Source: CAVRXQ01 sp963849105 (GTDB taxonomy: Bacteria > Actinomycetota > Acidimicrobiia > Acidimicrobiales > Bog-793). Taken from it: a stretch of DNA of 64,000 bases. The position numbers were made by a program, and so were the translations under genes. Shown here piece after piece: positions 49,789-58,458 of this stretch; positions within the stretch are counted from its first letter, which is position 1, and every line of letters starts with the position of its first letter. Under the pieces are notes generated by a model that was not told where the DNA came from, did not search any database, and worked only from the letters and a program-made list of their open reading frames with translations. The stretch lies in assembly GCA_963849105.1 (NCBI GenBank), contig CAWKGD010000003.1, positions 1-64,000 on the forward strand, in the 5' to 3' direction.

Positions 49789-50414
49789 ACGCCTACGACT
49801 ATCTCGTCCCGATGGTCGTCGAATCGTCGAGCAAAGGTGAGCGGTCCTACGACCTGTATTCGCGGCTGCTCCGCGATCGGATCATCTTCATCGGAACACC
49901 GATCGACGACACCATCGCGAACTTGGTGTCGGCGCAGATGTTGTTCTTGGAGTCCGAGGACCAGGACAAGGACATCAACATCTACATCAATTCGCCCGGC
50001 GGCGAGATCACGGCATTGTTCGCGATCTACGACACGATGAAATACGTCCGGCCCGACAAGTCGACATTCTGTTTCGGCCAGGCGGCATCGGCAGCGGCGG
50101 TTCTCTTGGCCTCGGGAACGAAGGGCAAGCGTTTCGCACTGCCGCACGCTCGCATCTTGTTGCACCAGCCCTACGGAGGCGCTGCCGGTCAGGCGTCGGA
50201 CATTGAGCTGCAGGCGAGAGAGATCCTCCGCATGCGAGACATGCTGAACGAGATGCTCGCGACCGATACCGGCCAGCCGATCGAGAGGATCCAGCACGAC
50301 ACGGACCGGGACTTTGTCATGAGCGCGGATGACGCCCGCGAGTACGGTCTTATCGATGAGGTGATCACGACCCGGGAAACCGTCGGCACGTTGTCGGCGG
50401 CCGGGGCAGCCTGA
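49785..50414 (+). CDS. clpP: ATP-dependent Clp protease proteolytic subunit ClpP
   Basis: Serine protease subunit of ClpXP/ClpCP, 209 aa. The catalytic triad is visible: Ser in FGQAASAAAVLLASG, His in RILLHQPYGGAAGQ and Asp in HDTDRDFVMSADDA. The usual GQAASMGA Met is Ala here. INSPGGEITALFAIYDTM is the hydrophobic core. Many Actinobacteria have tandem clpP1-clpP2; only one copy is here. GTG start overlapping tig. Confidence 0.96.
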   Translation: MNAYDYLVPMVVESSSKGERSYDLYSRLLRDRIIFIGTPIDDTIANLVSAQMLFLESEDQDKDINIYINSPGGEITALFAIYDTMKYVRPDKSTFCFGQAASAAAVLLASGTKGKRFALPHARILLHQPYGGAAGQASDIELQAREILRMRDMLNEMLATDTGQPIERIQHDTDRDFVMSADDAREYGLIDEVITTRETVGTLSAAGAA

Positions 50415-50426
50415 GCTGGAGGGATC

Positions 50427-51701
50427 GTGGCCAAGTTCGGCGACGGCGGGGAGCTCGTGAAGTGCTCCTTCTGTGGCAAGTCCCAGAAGCAGGTGAAGAA
50501 GCTCATCGCCGGGCCCGGCGTCTACATCTGCGACGAATGCATCGAGTTATGCAACGACATCTTGGAAGAGGAGCTCGCTGATTCCTCCGAAGTCCGCTTC
50601 GACGATCTTCCAAAACCCCGCGAGATCTTCGATTTCCTGAACGACTACGTGATCGGGCAGGACCAAGCGAAAAAGATCCTTTCGGTCGCCGTCTACAACC
50701 ACTACAAGCGCGTCCAGGCGGGACAACCGACGGACCAAGACATCGAGCTCGCCAAATCAAACATCTTGTTGTTGGGCCCGACCGGGTGCGGCAAGACCTT
50801 CCTCGCGCAGACTCTCGCCCGCATGTTGAATGTTCCGTTCGCGATCGCCGACGCGACCGCGCTCACCGAAGCGGGTTACGTCGGCGAAGACGTCGAGAAC
50901 ATTTTGCTGAAGTTGATCCAGGCGGCCGATTACGACGTGAAGAAGGCAGAGACGGGGATCATCTACATCGACGAGATCGACAAGATCGCGAGGAAAAGCG
51001 AGAACCCCTCGATCACCCGCGACGTCTCCGGCGAAGGCGTCCAGCAGGCGCTGTTGAAGATCCTCGAGGGCACGACGGCGTCGGTGCCACCGCAAGGTGG
51101 GCGCAAGCACCCGCATCAAGAGTTCATTCAGATCGACACGACGAACGTCTTGTTCATCTGCGGCGGAGCGTTCGCCGGGCTCGACAAAATCATCGAGTCG
51201 CGCATCGGCAAGTCGGGTATCGGCTTTCGCTCTGAGATCCGCCGGCCGCGGCGAGAAGATGAATCGCGACTGCTCCAAGAAGTGGTGCCGCAGGACCTGC
51301 TGAAGTTCGGCCTCATCCCCGAATTCGTCGGTCGTCTGCCAGTTCTCGGCACCGTGTCGAGCCTCGATCGCGATGCGCTCGTGCAGATCCTCGTCGAGCC
51401 GAAGAACGCGCTCGTGAAGCAGTACCAACGGGTCTTCGAGCTTGACGGCGTCGACTTGGAAATCACCGAAGAGGCGCTCGAGGCCATCTCCGATCAGGCG
51501 CTGTTGCGCGGCACCGGCGCCCGGGGCCTGCGGGCGATCCTCGAAGAGGTGCTCTTGGAAGTGATGTACGACCTCCCTTCGAGAAGCGACGTCGGCCGGT
51601 GCGTCGTCGACAAGGAGACGGTGTTGGAGCGCGTCGCCCCGACGCTCGTGCCCCGCACCGCCGGCGAAAAGTCCGACCGGCCGCGTCGTGCGGCCTCCTG
51701 A
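50427..51701 (+). CDS. clpX: ATP-dependent Clp protease ATPase subunit ClpX
   Basis: AAA+ unfoldase partner of ClpP, 424 aa. N-terminal zinc-binding domain CSFCGKSQKQVKKLI ... ICDECIELC, Walker A LLGPTGCGKTFLAQ, pore loop EAGYVGEDVEN, Walker B IIYIDEIDKIARK, and LIPEFVGRLPV. The IGF loop needed for ClpP docking reads IGF within KSGIGFRSE. The GTG at 50427 follows clpP after 12 bases; the 3' end overlaps folC. Confidence 0.97.
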   Translation: MAKFGDGGELVKCSFCGKSQKQVKKLIAGPGVYICDECIELCNDILEEELADSSEVRFDDLPKPREIFDFLNDYVIGQDQAKKILSVAVYNHYKRVQAGQPTDQDIELAKSNILLLGPTGCGKTFLAQTLARMLNVPFAIADATALTEAGYVGEDVENILLKLIQAADYDVKKAETGIIYIDEIDKIARKSENPSITRDVSGEGVQQALLKILEGTTASVPPQGGRKHPHQEFIQIDTTNVLFICGGAFAGLDKIIESRIGKSGIGFRSEIRRPRREDESRLLQEVVPQDLLKFGLIPEFVGRLPVLGTVSSLDRDALVQILVEPKNALVKQYQRVFELDGVDLEITEEALEAISDQALLRGTGARGLRAILEEVLLEVMYDLPSRSDVGRCVVDKETVLERVAPTLVPRTAGEKSDRPRRAAS

Positions 51702-53076
51702 TCGTCGCTTCCGCGAGCCGCAGGGACGTCCGGCCGGTCACCACGACGATTCGCTGGGTGACGTCCTTGCCTGGCTCGATCGGCACATCAACCTCGAGGC
51801 GATCGAGCGCGGGCGCGCCGGCGCCGCGGCGCTTCCGACGCTCGAGCGCATCGCCAACCTCGCCGCGGCGATGGGCGAGCCTGAAAAGGCGTTCCCGATC
51901 GTCCACATAACCGGGACGAACGGCAAGGGCTCGACGACGCGCATCGCCTCGGCTCTGCTCAAGGCGAACGGACTCTCGGTTGGCGCGTATACGAGCCCGC
52001 ACCTAGAGCGGCTGAACGAACGCATCTCCTACAACGGCGAGCCGATCTCCGACGACGATCTTCGGGACGTGCTTTTGGCGATCGAACAGCTCGAGGGGTT
52101 CGTTCTCGACAGTCACCCGGAGATGCTGCCGCCGACATGGTTCGAACTCGTCACGGCGGCCGCGTACCGTTATTTCGCGGACGTCGCGGTCGATGTCGGA
52201 GCGATCGAAGTGGGCATCGGTGGCACATTCGACGCCACCAACGTCGCTGACGCGAAGGTCGCGGTCGTGACGAACGTCGAATACGACCACATGAACATCC
52301 TGGGCAACACGCGCGAGGCGATCGCGACCGAAAAGGCCGGGATCATCAAACGCGACAGCCTCGCGGTGATCGGCGACGAAAACCCGCAGATCGTCGAGAT
52401 CTTCCGTCGCCAGGCCCTCGACGTCGGCGCGGAAGGGATCTGGCGACGAGGGATCGACTTCGAATGCACGCAGAACGTCGTCGCGCTCGGCGGACGGGTG
52501 ATTTCGGTGCGTACACCGTCGACCGAGTACGAGGACCTGTTCTTGCCCTTGTACGGAGCGCACCAGGGAGAGAACGCGTCGGTGGCGGTGGCGGCGACCG
52601 AGGCGTTCTTCGGGGGTCCGCTCGACCACGACGTCGTCTCGCAGGCGCTCGAACGTGTCGAGGTGCCCGGACGTCTCGAGATCATGTCCCGCCAGCCGCT
52701 CGTGTTACTCGACGGCGCGCACAACGTGGCCGGGGCCACGGCGCTCGGTGCGGCGTTGGTGGAGGACTTCGAAGCGATTACGCGCATCGTCGCCGTATTC
52801 GGTTGCCTGACGGGTCGCGACCCCGTGGCCCTCATCGAGGCGCTCGGGGTCGAGCGGCTCGCCCACGTGATTTCGTGCGCACCGCCGTCCATTCGGGCGG
52901 TCCCCGCCGATCTCGCGGCGAAAGAGATCGAGCGGTTGCCGGTCTCCGTGTCTGTTTCCGACGGTGTCGCATCGGCGATCGCCGACGCAAAAGAACGCGC
53001 CGGACGTGACGGAATGGTGCTCGTCTGCGGCTCGCTCTATCTGGTCGGCGCGGCGCGCGAGCACTTGACCTACTAA
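51688..53076 (+). CDS. folC: folylpolyglutamate / dihydrofolate synthase FolC
   Basis: Adds glutamate to folates (and may join dihydropteroate with Glu), 462 aa. ATP motif HITGTNGKGSTTR, SPHLERLNERI, EVGIGGTFDATNV, YDHMNILGNTREAIATEKAGI and DGAHNVAGATALG are Mur-ligase-fold FolC signatures. The GTG at 51688 lies 14 bases inside clpX. valS, which often sits between clpX and folC in Actinobacteria, is absent here. ndk follows after 14 bases. Confidence 0.95.
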   Translation: MRPPDRRFREPQGRPAGHHDDSLGDVLAWLDRHINLEAIERGRAGAAALPTLERIANLAAAMGEPEKAFPIVHITGTNGKGSTTRIASALLKANGLSVGAYTSPHLERLNERISYNGEPISDDDLRDVLLAIEQLEGFVLDSHPEMLPPTWFELVTAAAYRYFADVAVDVGAIEVGIGGTFDATNVADAKVAVVTNVEYDHMNILGNTREAIATEKAGIIKRDSLAVIGDENPQIVEIFRRQALDVGAEGIWRRGIDFECTQNVVALGGRVISVRTPSTEYEDLFLPLYGAHQGENASVAVAATEAFFGGPLDHDVVSQALERVEVPGRLEIMSRQPLVLLDGAHNVAGATALGAALVEDFEAITRIVAVFGCLTGRDPVALIEALGVERLAHVISCAPPSIRAVPADLAAKEIERLPVSVSVSDGVASAIADAKERAGRDGMVLVCGSLYLVGAAREHLTY

Positions 53077-53090
53077 GGTCACCCGCCGCT

Positions 53091-53501
53091 ATGGGCCGTA
53101 CGTTCGTGCTGTTGAAACCTGATGCCGTCGAACGGCACCTCGTCGGCGAGATCGTCTCGCGCATCGAGCAGAAGGGGCTCGAGATCGTCGCGATGCGGAT
53201 GCTCGATGCCGATGTCGACCTCGCCGAGGCGCATTACGCTGAACACCGCGAGCGGCCCTTCTTCGGCGATGTCGTGAAGTTCCTCACGAGCGCGCCGATC
53301 GTGGCGATGATCGTCGAGGGTCCGGCCGAGACGTGGCGCGTCGTGCGCACGCTGATGGGCGCGACCGATCCGGCAGCTGCGGATCCCGGCACGATCCGGG
53401 GGGACTTGGCGGGGTCGATGCCCGCCAACCTCATCCACGGCTCGGACTCCCCAGAGTCCGCAGAACGAGAGATCGCCCTGTTCTTCCCGGACCTCGCCTG
53501 A
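53091..53501 (+). CDS. ndk: nucleoside diphosphate kinase
   Basis: Balances NTP and dNTP pools by phosphate transfer through a phospho-His, 136 aa. TFVLLKPDAVERHLVGEI, the active-site region RPFFGDVVKFLTSAP, VRTLMGATDPAAADPGTIRGD and the catalytic His in NLIHGSDSPESAEREIALFF are canonical. ATG at 53091; TAAGGT at 53073-53078 overlaps the folC stop and could act as a weak start of its own transcript. Confidence 0.97.
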   Translation: MGRTFVLLKPDAVERHLVGEIVSRIEQKGLEIVAMRMLDADVDLAEAHYAEHRERPFFGDVVKFLTSAPIVAMIVEGPAETWRVVRTLMGATDPAAADPGTIRGDLAGSMPANLIHGSDSPESAEREIALFFPDLA

Positions 53502-53514
53502 ATCCTCCGCCGCG

Positions 53515-53543
53515 TTGAGGGCCTACGATTGGGCCCCTAACCT
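53515..53543 (+). promoter_or_regulatory. promoter of the mre cluster
   Basis: TTGAGG (53515-53520), an exact 17-base spacer and TAACCT (53538-53543) form the best sigma-70-type match in the window. It gives a leader of about 35 bases before mreB with AGAGCAAGAGGAAAG ribosome-binding sequence. Confidence 0.5.
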
Positions 53544-53585
53544 CGGGCGACGCTAAAGGCGAGCGGAGAGAGCAAGAGGAAAGCC

Positions 53586-54617
53586 GTGGCACACAGCTTC
53601 ATGGGCTTCGGGGGTCGTGACATCGCGGTCGACCTCGGGACGGCGAACACCCTCGTCTACGTGCGTGGCCGCGGAATCGTCTTGAACGAGCCCTCGGTCG
53701 TCGCGATCAACGTCATGGACGGACAGCCCCTCGCGGTCGGCGCCGACGCGAAACGGATGATCGGGCGCACGCCATCGAGCATCCAGGCGATCCGTCCCCT
53801 GAAAGACGGGGTCATCGCGGACTTCGAGGTCTGCGAAATGATGCTGCGCTACTTCATCCGCAAGGTTCACCCGTCGCGCTTTTCGAAGCCGCGCATCGTC
53901 ATCTGCGTGCCGTCTGGCATCACCGGAGTCGAAAAGCGCGCTGTGCAAGAGGCCGCGGAGTACGCGGGCGCGCGCAAGGCGTACATCTTGGAAGAGCCGA
54001 TGGCCGCGGCGATCGGCGCGGGACTTCCCGTGCACGAACCGACCGGGAACATGGTCGTCGACATCGGGGGAGGAACAACCGAAGTCGCCGTCATCTCGCT
54101 CGGGGGAATCGTGACGAGCCAGTCGATCCGCATCGCAGGAGACGAACTCGACCAGGCCATCATCAACTTCGTAAAAAAGCAGTACAGCCTGGCGCTCGGC
54201 GAGCGCACCGCCGAGGAGATCAAGATCACGATCGGCTCGGCGTATCCACTCGAAGAGGAGTTGCACGCAGAGATCCGCGGCCGAGACCTCGTCACGGGTC
54301 TGCCGAAGACCGTGATCACCTCGACTCAAGACGTGCGCACCGCGATTGAAGAGCCGGTGGCGGCGATCGTCGACGCGATCAAAGAGACGCTCGACAAGAC
54401 TCCGCCCGAGCTCGTCGGTGACATCGCGACCCAGGGTCTCGTGCTCACCGGTGGCGGCGCGCTGTTGAACGGTCTCGACGTGCGATTGCAAGATGAAACA
54501 CACCTACCGATCGTTGTCGCGCAGGACCCGCTGAACTGCGTCGCGGTGGGTGGCGGGATGTGCCTCGAAGAGTTCGACGCGCTGCGCACGGTTCTCGCGA
54601 CCGCCTCGAACCGCTAG
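53586..54617 (+). CDS. mreB: rod-shape determining protein MreB
   Basis: Actin-like protein that directs the elongation machinery in rod-shaped cells, 343 aa. GGRDIAVDLGTANTLVYVRG is the phosphate-1 loop, IVICVPSGITGVEKRAVQEA, VVDIGGGTTEVAVISLGGIV (phosphate 2), EEIKITIGSAYP and LVLTGGGALLNGLD (adenosine motif) follow. Start of the conserved mreBCD-mrdA cluster. Its presence predicts a rod or elongated cell. Confidence 0.97.
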   Translation: MAHSFMGFGGRDIAVDLGTANTLVYVRGRGIVLNEPSVVAINVMDGQPLAVGADAKRMIGRTPSSIQAIRPLKDGVIADFEVCEMMLRYFIRKVHPSRFSKPRIVICVPSGITGVEKRAVQEAAEYAGARKAYILEEPMAAAIGAGLPVHEPTGNMVVDIGGGTTEVAVISLGGIVTSQSIRIAGDELDQAIINFVKKQYSLALGERTAEEIKITIGSAYPLEEELHAEIRGRDLVTGLPKTVITSTQDVRTAIEEPVAAIVDAIKETLDKTPPELVGDIATQGLVLTGGGALLNGLDVRLQDETHLPIVVAQDPLNCVAVGGGMCLEEFDALRTVLATASNR

Positions 54618-54632
54618 CCAGGGGCCCTCGCC

Positions 54633-55466
54633 GTGGCCGCCAGCCGGCGAACGAATCAGCGCCTCACGCTGTTGATGCTCGTGCTCGCGTCGGTGACAGC
54701 TTTGACGCTCGATTACCGCGGCACGGTCTCGCACGGCATCACGCACGTGCGCAACGGGATCCACGACGCGTTGAGCCCGATCCAGCGTGGGATCTCGTTC
54801 GTGTTGAACCCCGTCGGCGACGTTTTTGCCGGCGCGTTGCACTACGGGTCGCTCGAAACCCAGAACGAGCAGCTGCGCACCGAACTCGGCAACGTGCGCC
54901 GTGAGCTCAGCGCCGACAAGTACGCACAATCCCAGACCGAGAGCGTTCTCGCACTCGCCAAACTGCCGTACGTCAACGGGATCCCGTGGATTCCCGCGAT
55001 CGTGATCGGCGAAGCGACCTCGAACTTCCAAGAGACGATCGAGATCGACAAAGGGACGTCGCAAGGCGCGGGCCCGGCGATGCCAGTCGTCGGCGAGTCG
55101 GGTCTCGTCGGCGTGATCTCGGCCGCATCCTCGCAGTCGGCGACGGTCGTCCTTGCCACCGACGCGTCATCGACGATCGCCGTCCGGATCGGCACGGGCG
55201 GTGGGCTGTACCGGGCGCAAGGCGCCGGGCGTGGTCGCGCGCTCAACCTGTCCTACGTCGGTGGGGCGACCACTGCGAAGGACGGCCAACTCGTCTACAC
55301 GAGCGGCCTCGGTGGCGGCGCGATCCCGGCCGGGATTCCCGTCGGCGTAGTCTCATCGGTGCGGACCTCGGCGACGCAGGCGGCGGCGTCGATCTCGGTC
55401 ACTCCGATCGTCGACTTCGCCAACTTGCAGTACGTCGACGTCCTCGAGTGGCTCGAGCCGGCGTGA
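54633..55466 (+). CDS. mreC: rod-shape determining protein MreC
   Basis: Bitopic periplasmic/extracytoplasmic scaffold of the elongasome, 277 aa. One N-terminal transmembrane helix (TLLMLVLASVTALTLDYRG), a coiled coil (LETQNEQLRTELGNVRREL) and the MreC beta-barrel domain (IVIGEATSNFQETIEIDKGTSQG, GVISAASSQSATVVLATDAS, LVYTSGLGGGAIPAGIPVG). GTG start 15 bases after mreB. The short gap to mreD suggests one operon. Confidence 0.94.
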   Translation: MAASRRTNQRLTLLMLVLASVTALTLDYRGTVSHGITHVRNGIHDALSPIQRGISFVLNPVGDVFAGALHYGSLETQNEQLRTELGNVRRELSADKYAQSQTESVLALAKLPYVNGIPWIPAIVIGEATSNFQETIEIDKGTSQGAGPAMPVVGESGLVGVISAASSQSATVVLATDASSTIAVRIGTGGGLYRAQGAGRGRALNLSYVGGATTAKDGQLVYTSGLGGGAIPAGIPVGVVSSVRTSATQAAASISVTPIVDFANLQYVDVLEWLEPA

Positions 55467-55497
55467 ACGACGAACCCAGAACCGTGAGAGGCGCGGC

Positions 55498-56037
55498 ATG
55501 ACAACGGCGAACTGGGCGCGCCTCATTGTCGTCGTCGCCGTCGGGGTCATCGTGCAGGTCGGCGTTTTGGACAACATCACGCTTCTCGGTGCGCACCCCG
55601 ACGTGATGGTGCTCATCGCGGCGGCCGCGGGCATGGCCCAGGGATCGGGGCGTGGCGCGATCGCCGGCTTCGTCGCCGGGGTCGCCGCAGACCTCGTCGT
55701 CAACCTGCACTTCGGGCTGTCCGCCTTGAGCTTCACGTTGGTCGGTTTCGGAACCGGCCTCATCCGGCCGACCCTCGTCGCGCGCGACGTCGACGGGCCT
55801 CAGGTCGCGGCGGTCATCGGCGGCGCGGCCGCCGGAACGATCCTGTACGCGATCATCGGAGGGATCTCCGGCACCCACGGCCTGATCGGGGTCGCGACCG
55901 CTGAGGCATTCTTGGCCGTCACACTCGGGGCCGTGGTCCTCGCCTATCCGACATTGCGCGTGATGCGCTGGGTCTTTGCCGGGTCCCGTGCCGAACTCGG
56001 GGTGTCGATGCCAACCGGTGGGAGCGCGGTGACGTGA
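55498..56037 (+). CDS. mreD: rod-shape determining protein MreD
   Basis: A 179-aa polytopic membrane protein (five to six segments) in the mreD position: LIVVVAVGVIVQVGVLDNIT, MVLIAAAAGMAQGSGRGAIAGFVAGVAADLVV, FGLSALSFTLVGFGTGLI. MreD sequences diverge widely, so the call rests on position, topology and size. The 3' end overlaps mrdA (GTGA). Confidence 0.87.
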   Translation: MTTANWARLIVVVAVGVIVQVGVLDNITLLGAHPDVMVLIAAAAGMAQGSGRGAIAGFVAGVAADLVVNLHFGLSALSFTLVGFGTGLIRPTLVARDVDGPQVAAVIGGAAAGTILYAIIGGISGTHGLIGVATAEAFLAVTLGAVVLAYPTLRVMRWVFAGSRAELGVSMPTGGSAVT

Positions 56038-58100
56038 GCTACCGGCCGAACCGCCGCTTCGAGCGCCGCCGCCGGGGTACTCGCGGCAATGGCGGTGCAG
56101 CGCGCATCGACTTGATCGGCCACCGCCCTCTGCCGACGCCGCCGACCTACGCGCCGCCAGCGCTTCCGCCGTCAGAGACCGGCGCGGCGCGCACCAAGCG
56201 CGGCCCGCGCCCGTATCTGCGGATCACGATCGCCGCCGTCGTCGTCGTCGCGATGTTCGCCGCGTTGGTCGTTCGGCTGTACTCGCTCCAGGTGCTCAAC
56301 GCGAAGAAGAACTCGTCGGCCGCGCAGGAGATCACGACGCGCTCGGTCATCCTCCCGGCGGCGCGCGGGGCGATCTTTGCCCGCGGCGGACAGTCGCTCG
56401 CGAAGGACGACTTCGAATGGGTCGTCACCTTGCAGGCGACCCCGGGCCCGACGGGGAGGATCGCGGATCCGACCGTCGAGCGCCGCCTGGTGGGGTTGGT
56501 ACCGGGGCTGACGATGGCCGACATCCGCGCTGATCTCGCCAGTAATCAGTACAGCCCGTACCAGCCGATCCCGGTCGCGTTCAACGTCGCGCCGTCGATC
56601 GTTCTCTACATCGATGGGAATCGGCAGTTGTTCCCCGGCGTGAGCGCGGTCGAAGAGCCGGTGCGCAGCTACCCGTACGACGACCTGGCGACCCAGTCGA
56701 TCGGTTACGTCCGCCCGATCACGGCAGCCGAGCTCAGGGCGGACGCGCGCTTTGGCTACACGTCGTCTTCGATCGTCGGCCAGAGCGGGCTCGAGGCAGA
56801 GTACGAGCGGTACCTCCAAGGCACATCCGGCGTGATCACCGAGGAGGTCGACCCCTCGGGGACTGTTGTGCGCACCGTCTCACAGTCCCAGGGCCACACC
56901 GGTGACTCGGTCGTGCTGAATATGAGCCTGCCGCTCGAACAGGTCGTCTCGAACGACTTGGCGAACGAGATGGCGTCGTTGCAAGCCCACGGTGTCGCGG
57001 CGCCGCTCGGCGCGGCGGTCGTGATGGACCCGCAAAACGGCGCGGTGCTGGCGATGGCCTCGGACCCCTCCTACAACGACAACTGGTGGGTGACGGGGAT
57101 GACGAACCAGCGTTATGCGGAGCTCACGAACAACGACGGGTACCCGCTGAACAACTGGGCGGTGCAGGGCTTCCAGCCACCCGGGTCGACCTTCAAGCTC
57201 GCCACCGCCACCGCAGCGTTGGACGACGGCTTGATCACGCCGTACACCGAGATCGACGACACCGGCGACTTCGTGTTGCCCGGCGGCACGATGCTGCACG
57301 ACGCGGACAACGTCCCGCTCGGGTTGGTGAATGTCTCGACCGCGATCACCGCCTCAGACGACTTCTTCTTCTACACGATGGGCGCGGATTTCTGGGATGC
57401 GCGGGCACGCTATGGCGAAACCCCGATCCAGGACATGGCGCACCTGTACGGCCTCGGGGTGAACGACGGGATCGACCTCCCCCAGAGCGAGGTGCAGAAC
57501 GGCTGGGTCGACTCGCCGCAAGTGCGCGTGGCGCTGCATCGTCAGGCGCCGAACGTGTACGCGAACTCGTGGTACCTGGGCGACAATGTCGAGATGGCCT
57601 TCGGCCAGGGCGAGACGGTCGTCACGCCGCTTTCGCTTGCGACTGCGTACGCGACGTTCGCCAACGGCGGCACTCGCTTCGCGCCGCGTTTTGCGGCGGC
57701 GATCGTCTCATCTTCGGGGAAAGTGGTGAAGCGGATCAAATCGAAGGTGATGGATCACGTCACCTACACCCCCGGTACTTATCAGGCGCTGATGACCGGC
57801 TTTGACGGCGCCACCCAGGATCCGAACGGCACGGCCTACGCCGACTGGGTCGGGTTCAACTTCTCGAAGTGGAACGTCGCCGGAAAGACCGGCACAGCCG
57901 ACGTTGCCCCGAACAGTACGAAGCAGCCGACGGCGTGGTTCGTCGGTTTCGGGGGCCCGAAGGGCCAGCCAGCGAAGTACGTCGTTTGCGTCGAGATCAA
58001 CCAGGCGGGATACGGCGCGGCCGGCGCGGCGCCGGTCGTGCGCCAGATCTTCAATTACTTGTACTCCCACGGAGTCGGAAAACTCGATCTCCACTCCTGA
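56034..58100 (+). CDS. mrdA: penicillin-binding protein 2 (elongation transpeptidase)
   Basis: Class B PBP that cross-links peptidoglycan in the side wall, 688 aa. An N-terminal basic segment and a transmembrane helix (RITIAAVVVVAMFAALVVRLYSL) precede the PBP dimer domain (RGAIFARGGQSLAKDDFEWVV) and the transpeptidase domain: SxxK in PPGSTFKLATA, SDD (SxN position) in ITASDDFFFYTMGADF, and KTGTAD. GTG start overlapping mreD. rodA, its usual partner, is not adjacent. Confidence 0.95.
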   Translation: MSYRPNRRFERRRRGTRGNGGAARIDLIGHRPLPTPPTYAPPALPPSETGAARTKRGPRPYLRITIAAVVVVAMFAALVVRLYSLQVLNAKKNSSAAQEITTRSVILPAARGAIFARGGQSLAKDDFEWVVTLQATPGPTGRIADPTVERRLVGLVPGLTMADIRADLASNQYSPYQPIPVAFNVAPSIVLYIDGNRQLFPGVSAVEEPVRSYPYDDLATQSIGYVRPITAAELRADARFGYTSSSIVGQSGLEAEYERYLQGTSGVITEEVDPSGTVVRTVSQSQGHTGDSVVLNMSLPLEQVVSNDLANEMASLQAHGVAAPLGAAVVMDPQNGAVLAMASDPSYNDNWWVTGMTNQRYAELTNNDGYPLNNWAVQGFQPPGSTFKLATATAALDDGLITPYTEIDDTGDFVLPGGTMLHDADNVPLGLVNVSTAITASDDFFFYTMGADFWDARARYGETPIQDMAHLYGLGVNDGIDLPQSEVQNGWVDSPQVRVALHRQAPNVYANSWYLGDNVEMAFGQGETVVTPLSLATAYATFANGGTRFAPRFAAAIVSSSGKVVKRIKSKVMDHVTYTPGTYQALMTGFDGATQDPNGTAYADWVGFNFSKWNVAGKTGTADVAPNSTKQPTAWFVGFGGPKGQPAKYVVCVEINQAGYGAAGAAPVVRQIFNYLYSHGVGKLDLHS

Positions 58101-58458
58101 ACCGCCCCGTCCGCAGCTGATCGTCACTGAATCGCAACGGCGGTCGCCCGGAGTCTTCAACTTGTCGGGATACACTCGACCAGGATGTTTGCGCTACTGC
58201 CTGGGACATCGCGCCGGATCGGCGCGTCCCCGGCCGTGGCCGCAGACGCTGCCGGTGAGGAGGAGTCGCCCTCCGGACAGCGTCTCGGAGTCCGACCGAC
58301 GGCTGTTGGCTTTCCGCGCGTGTTAACGCCGCTCCCTCGTCTCGCTTCGCAGCTTCCTGACCAAACCACCGATTCGGCGTGCGCCCATCTGCGCGGCTGC
58401 GCCCGAGCGGTGCCGCTCGCGCGCCGTGCCATCGCGCGCCCACGAAGGGAATTTCTCC
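58101..58458. other. 358-base region between mrdA and rne/rng
   Basis: TACACT at 58171-58176 ends 8 bases before an ATG at 58185, the same layout as the tig promoter. An open frame from that ATG (to 58565) is Arg/Pro-rich and overlaps rne, so it is not a convincing gene. The likely reading is a rne promoter with a 5' UTR of about 275 bases. Confidence 0.45.
58171..58176 (+). promoter_or_regulatory. possible -10 element for rne/rng
   Basis: TACACT with the start expected near 58183-58185 would give a UTR of about 275 bases before the ATG at 58459. Confidence 0.4.
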
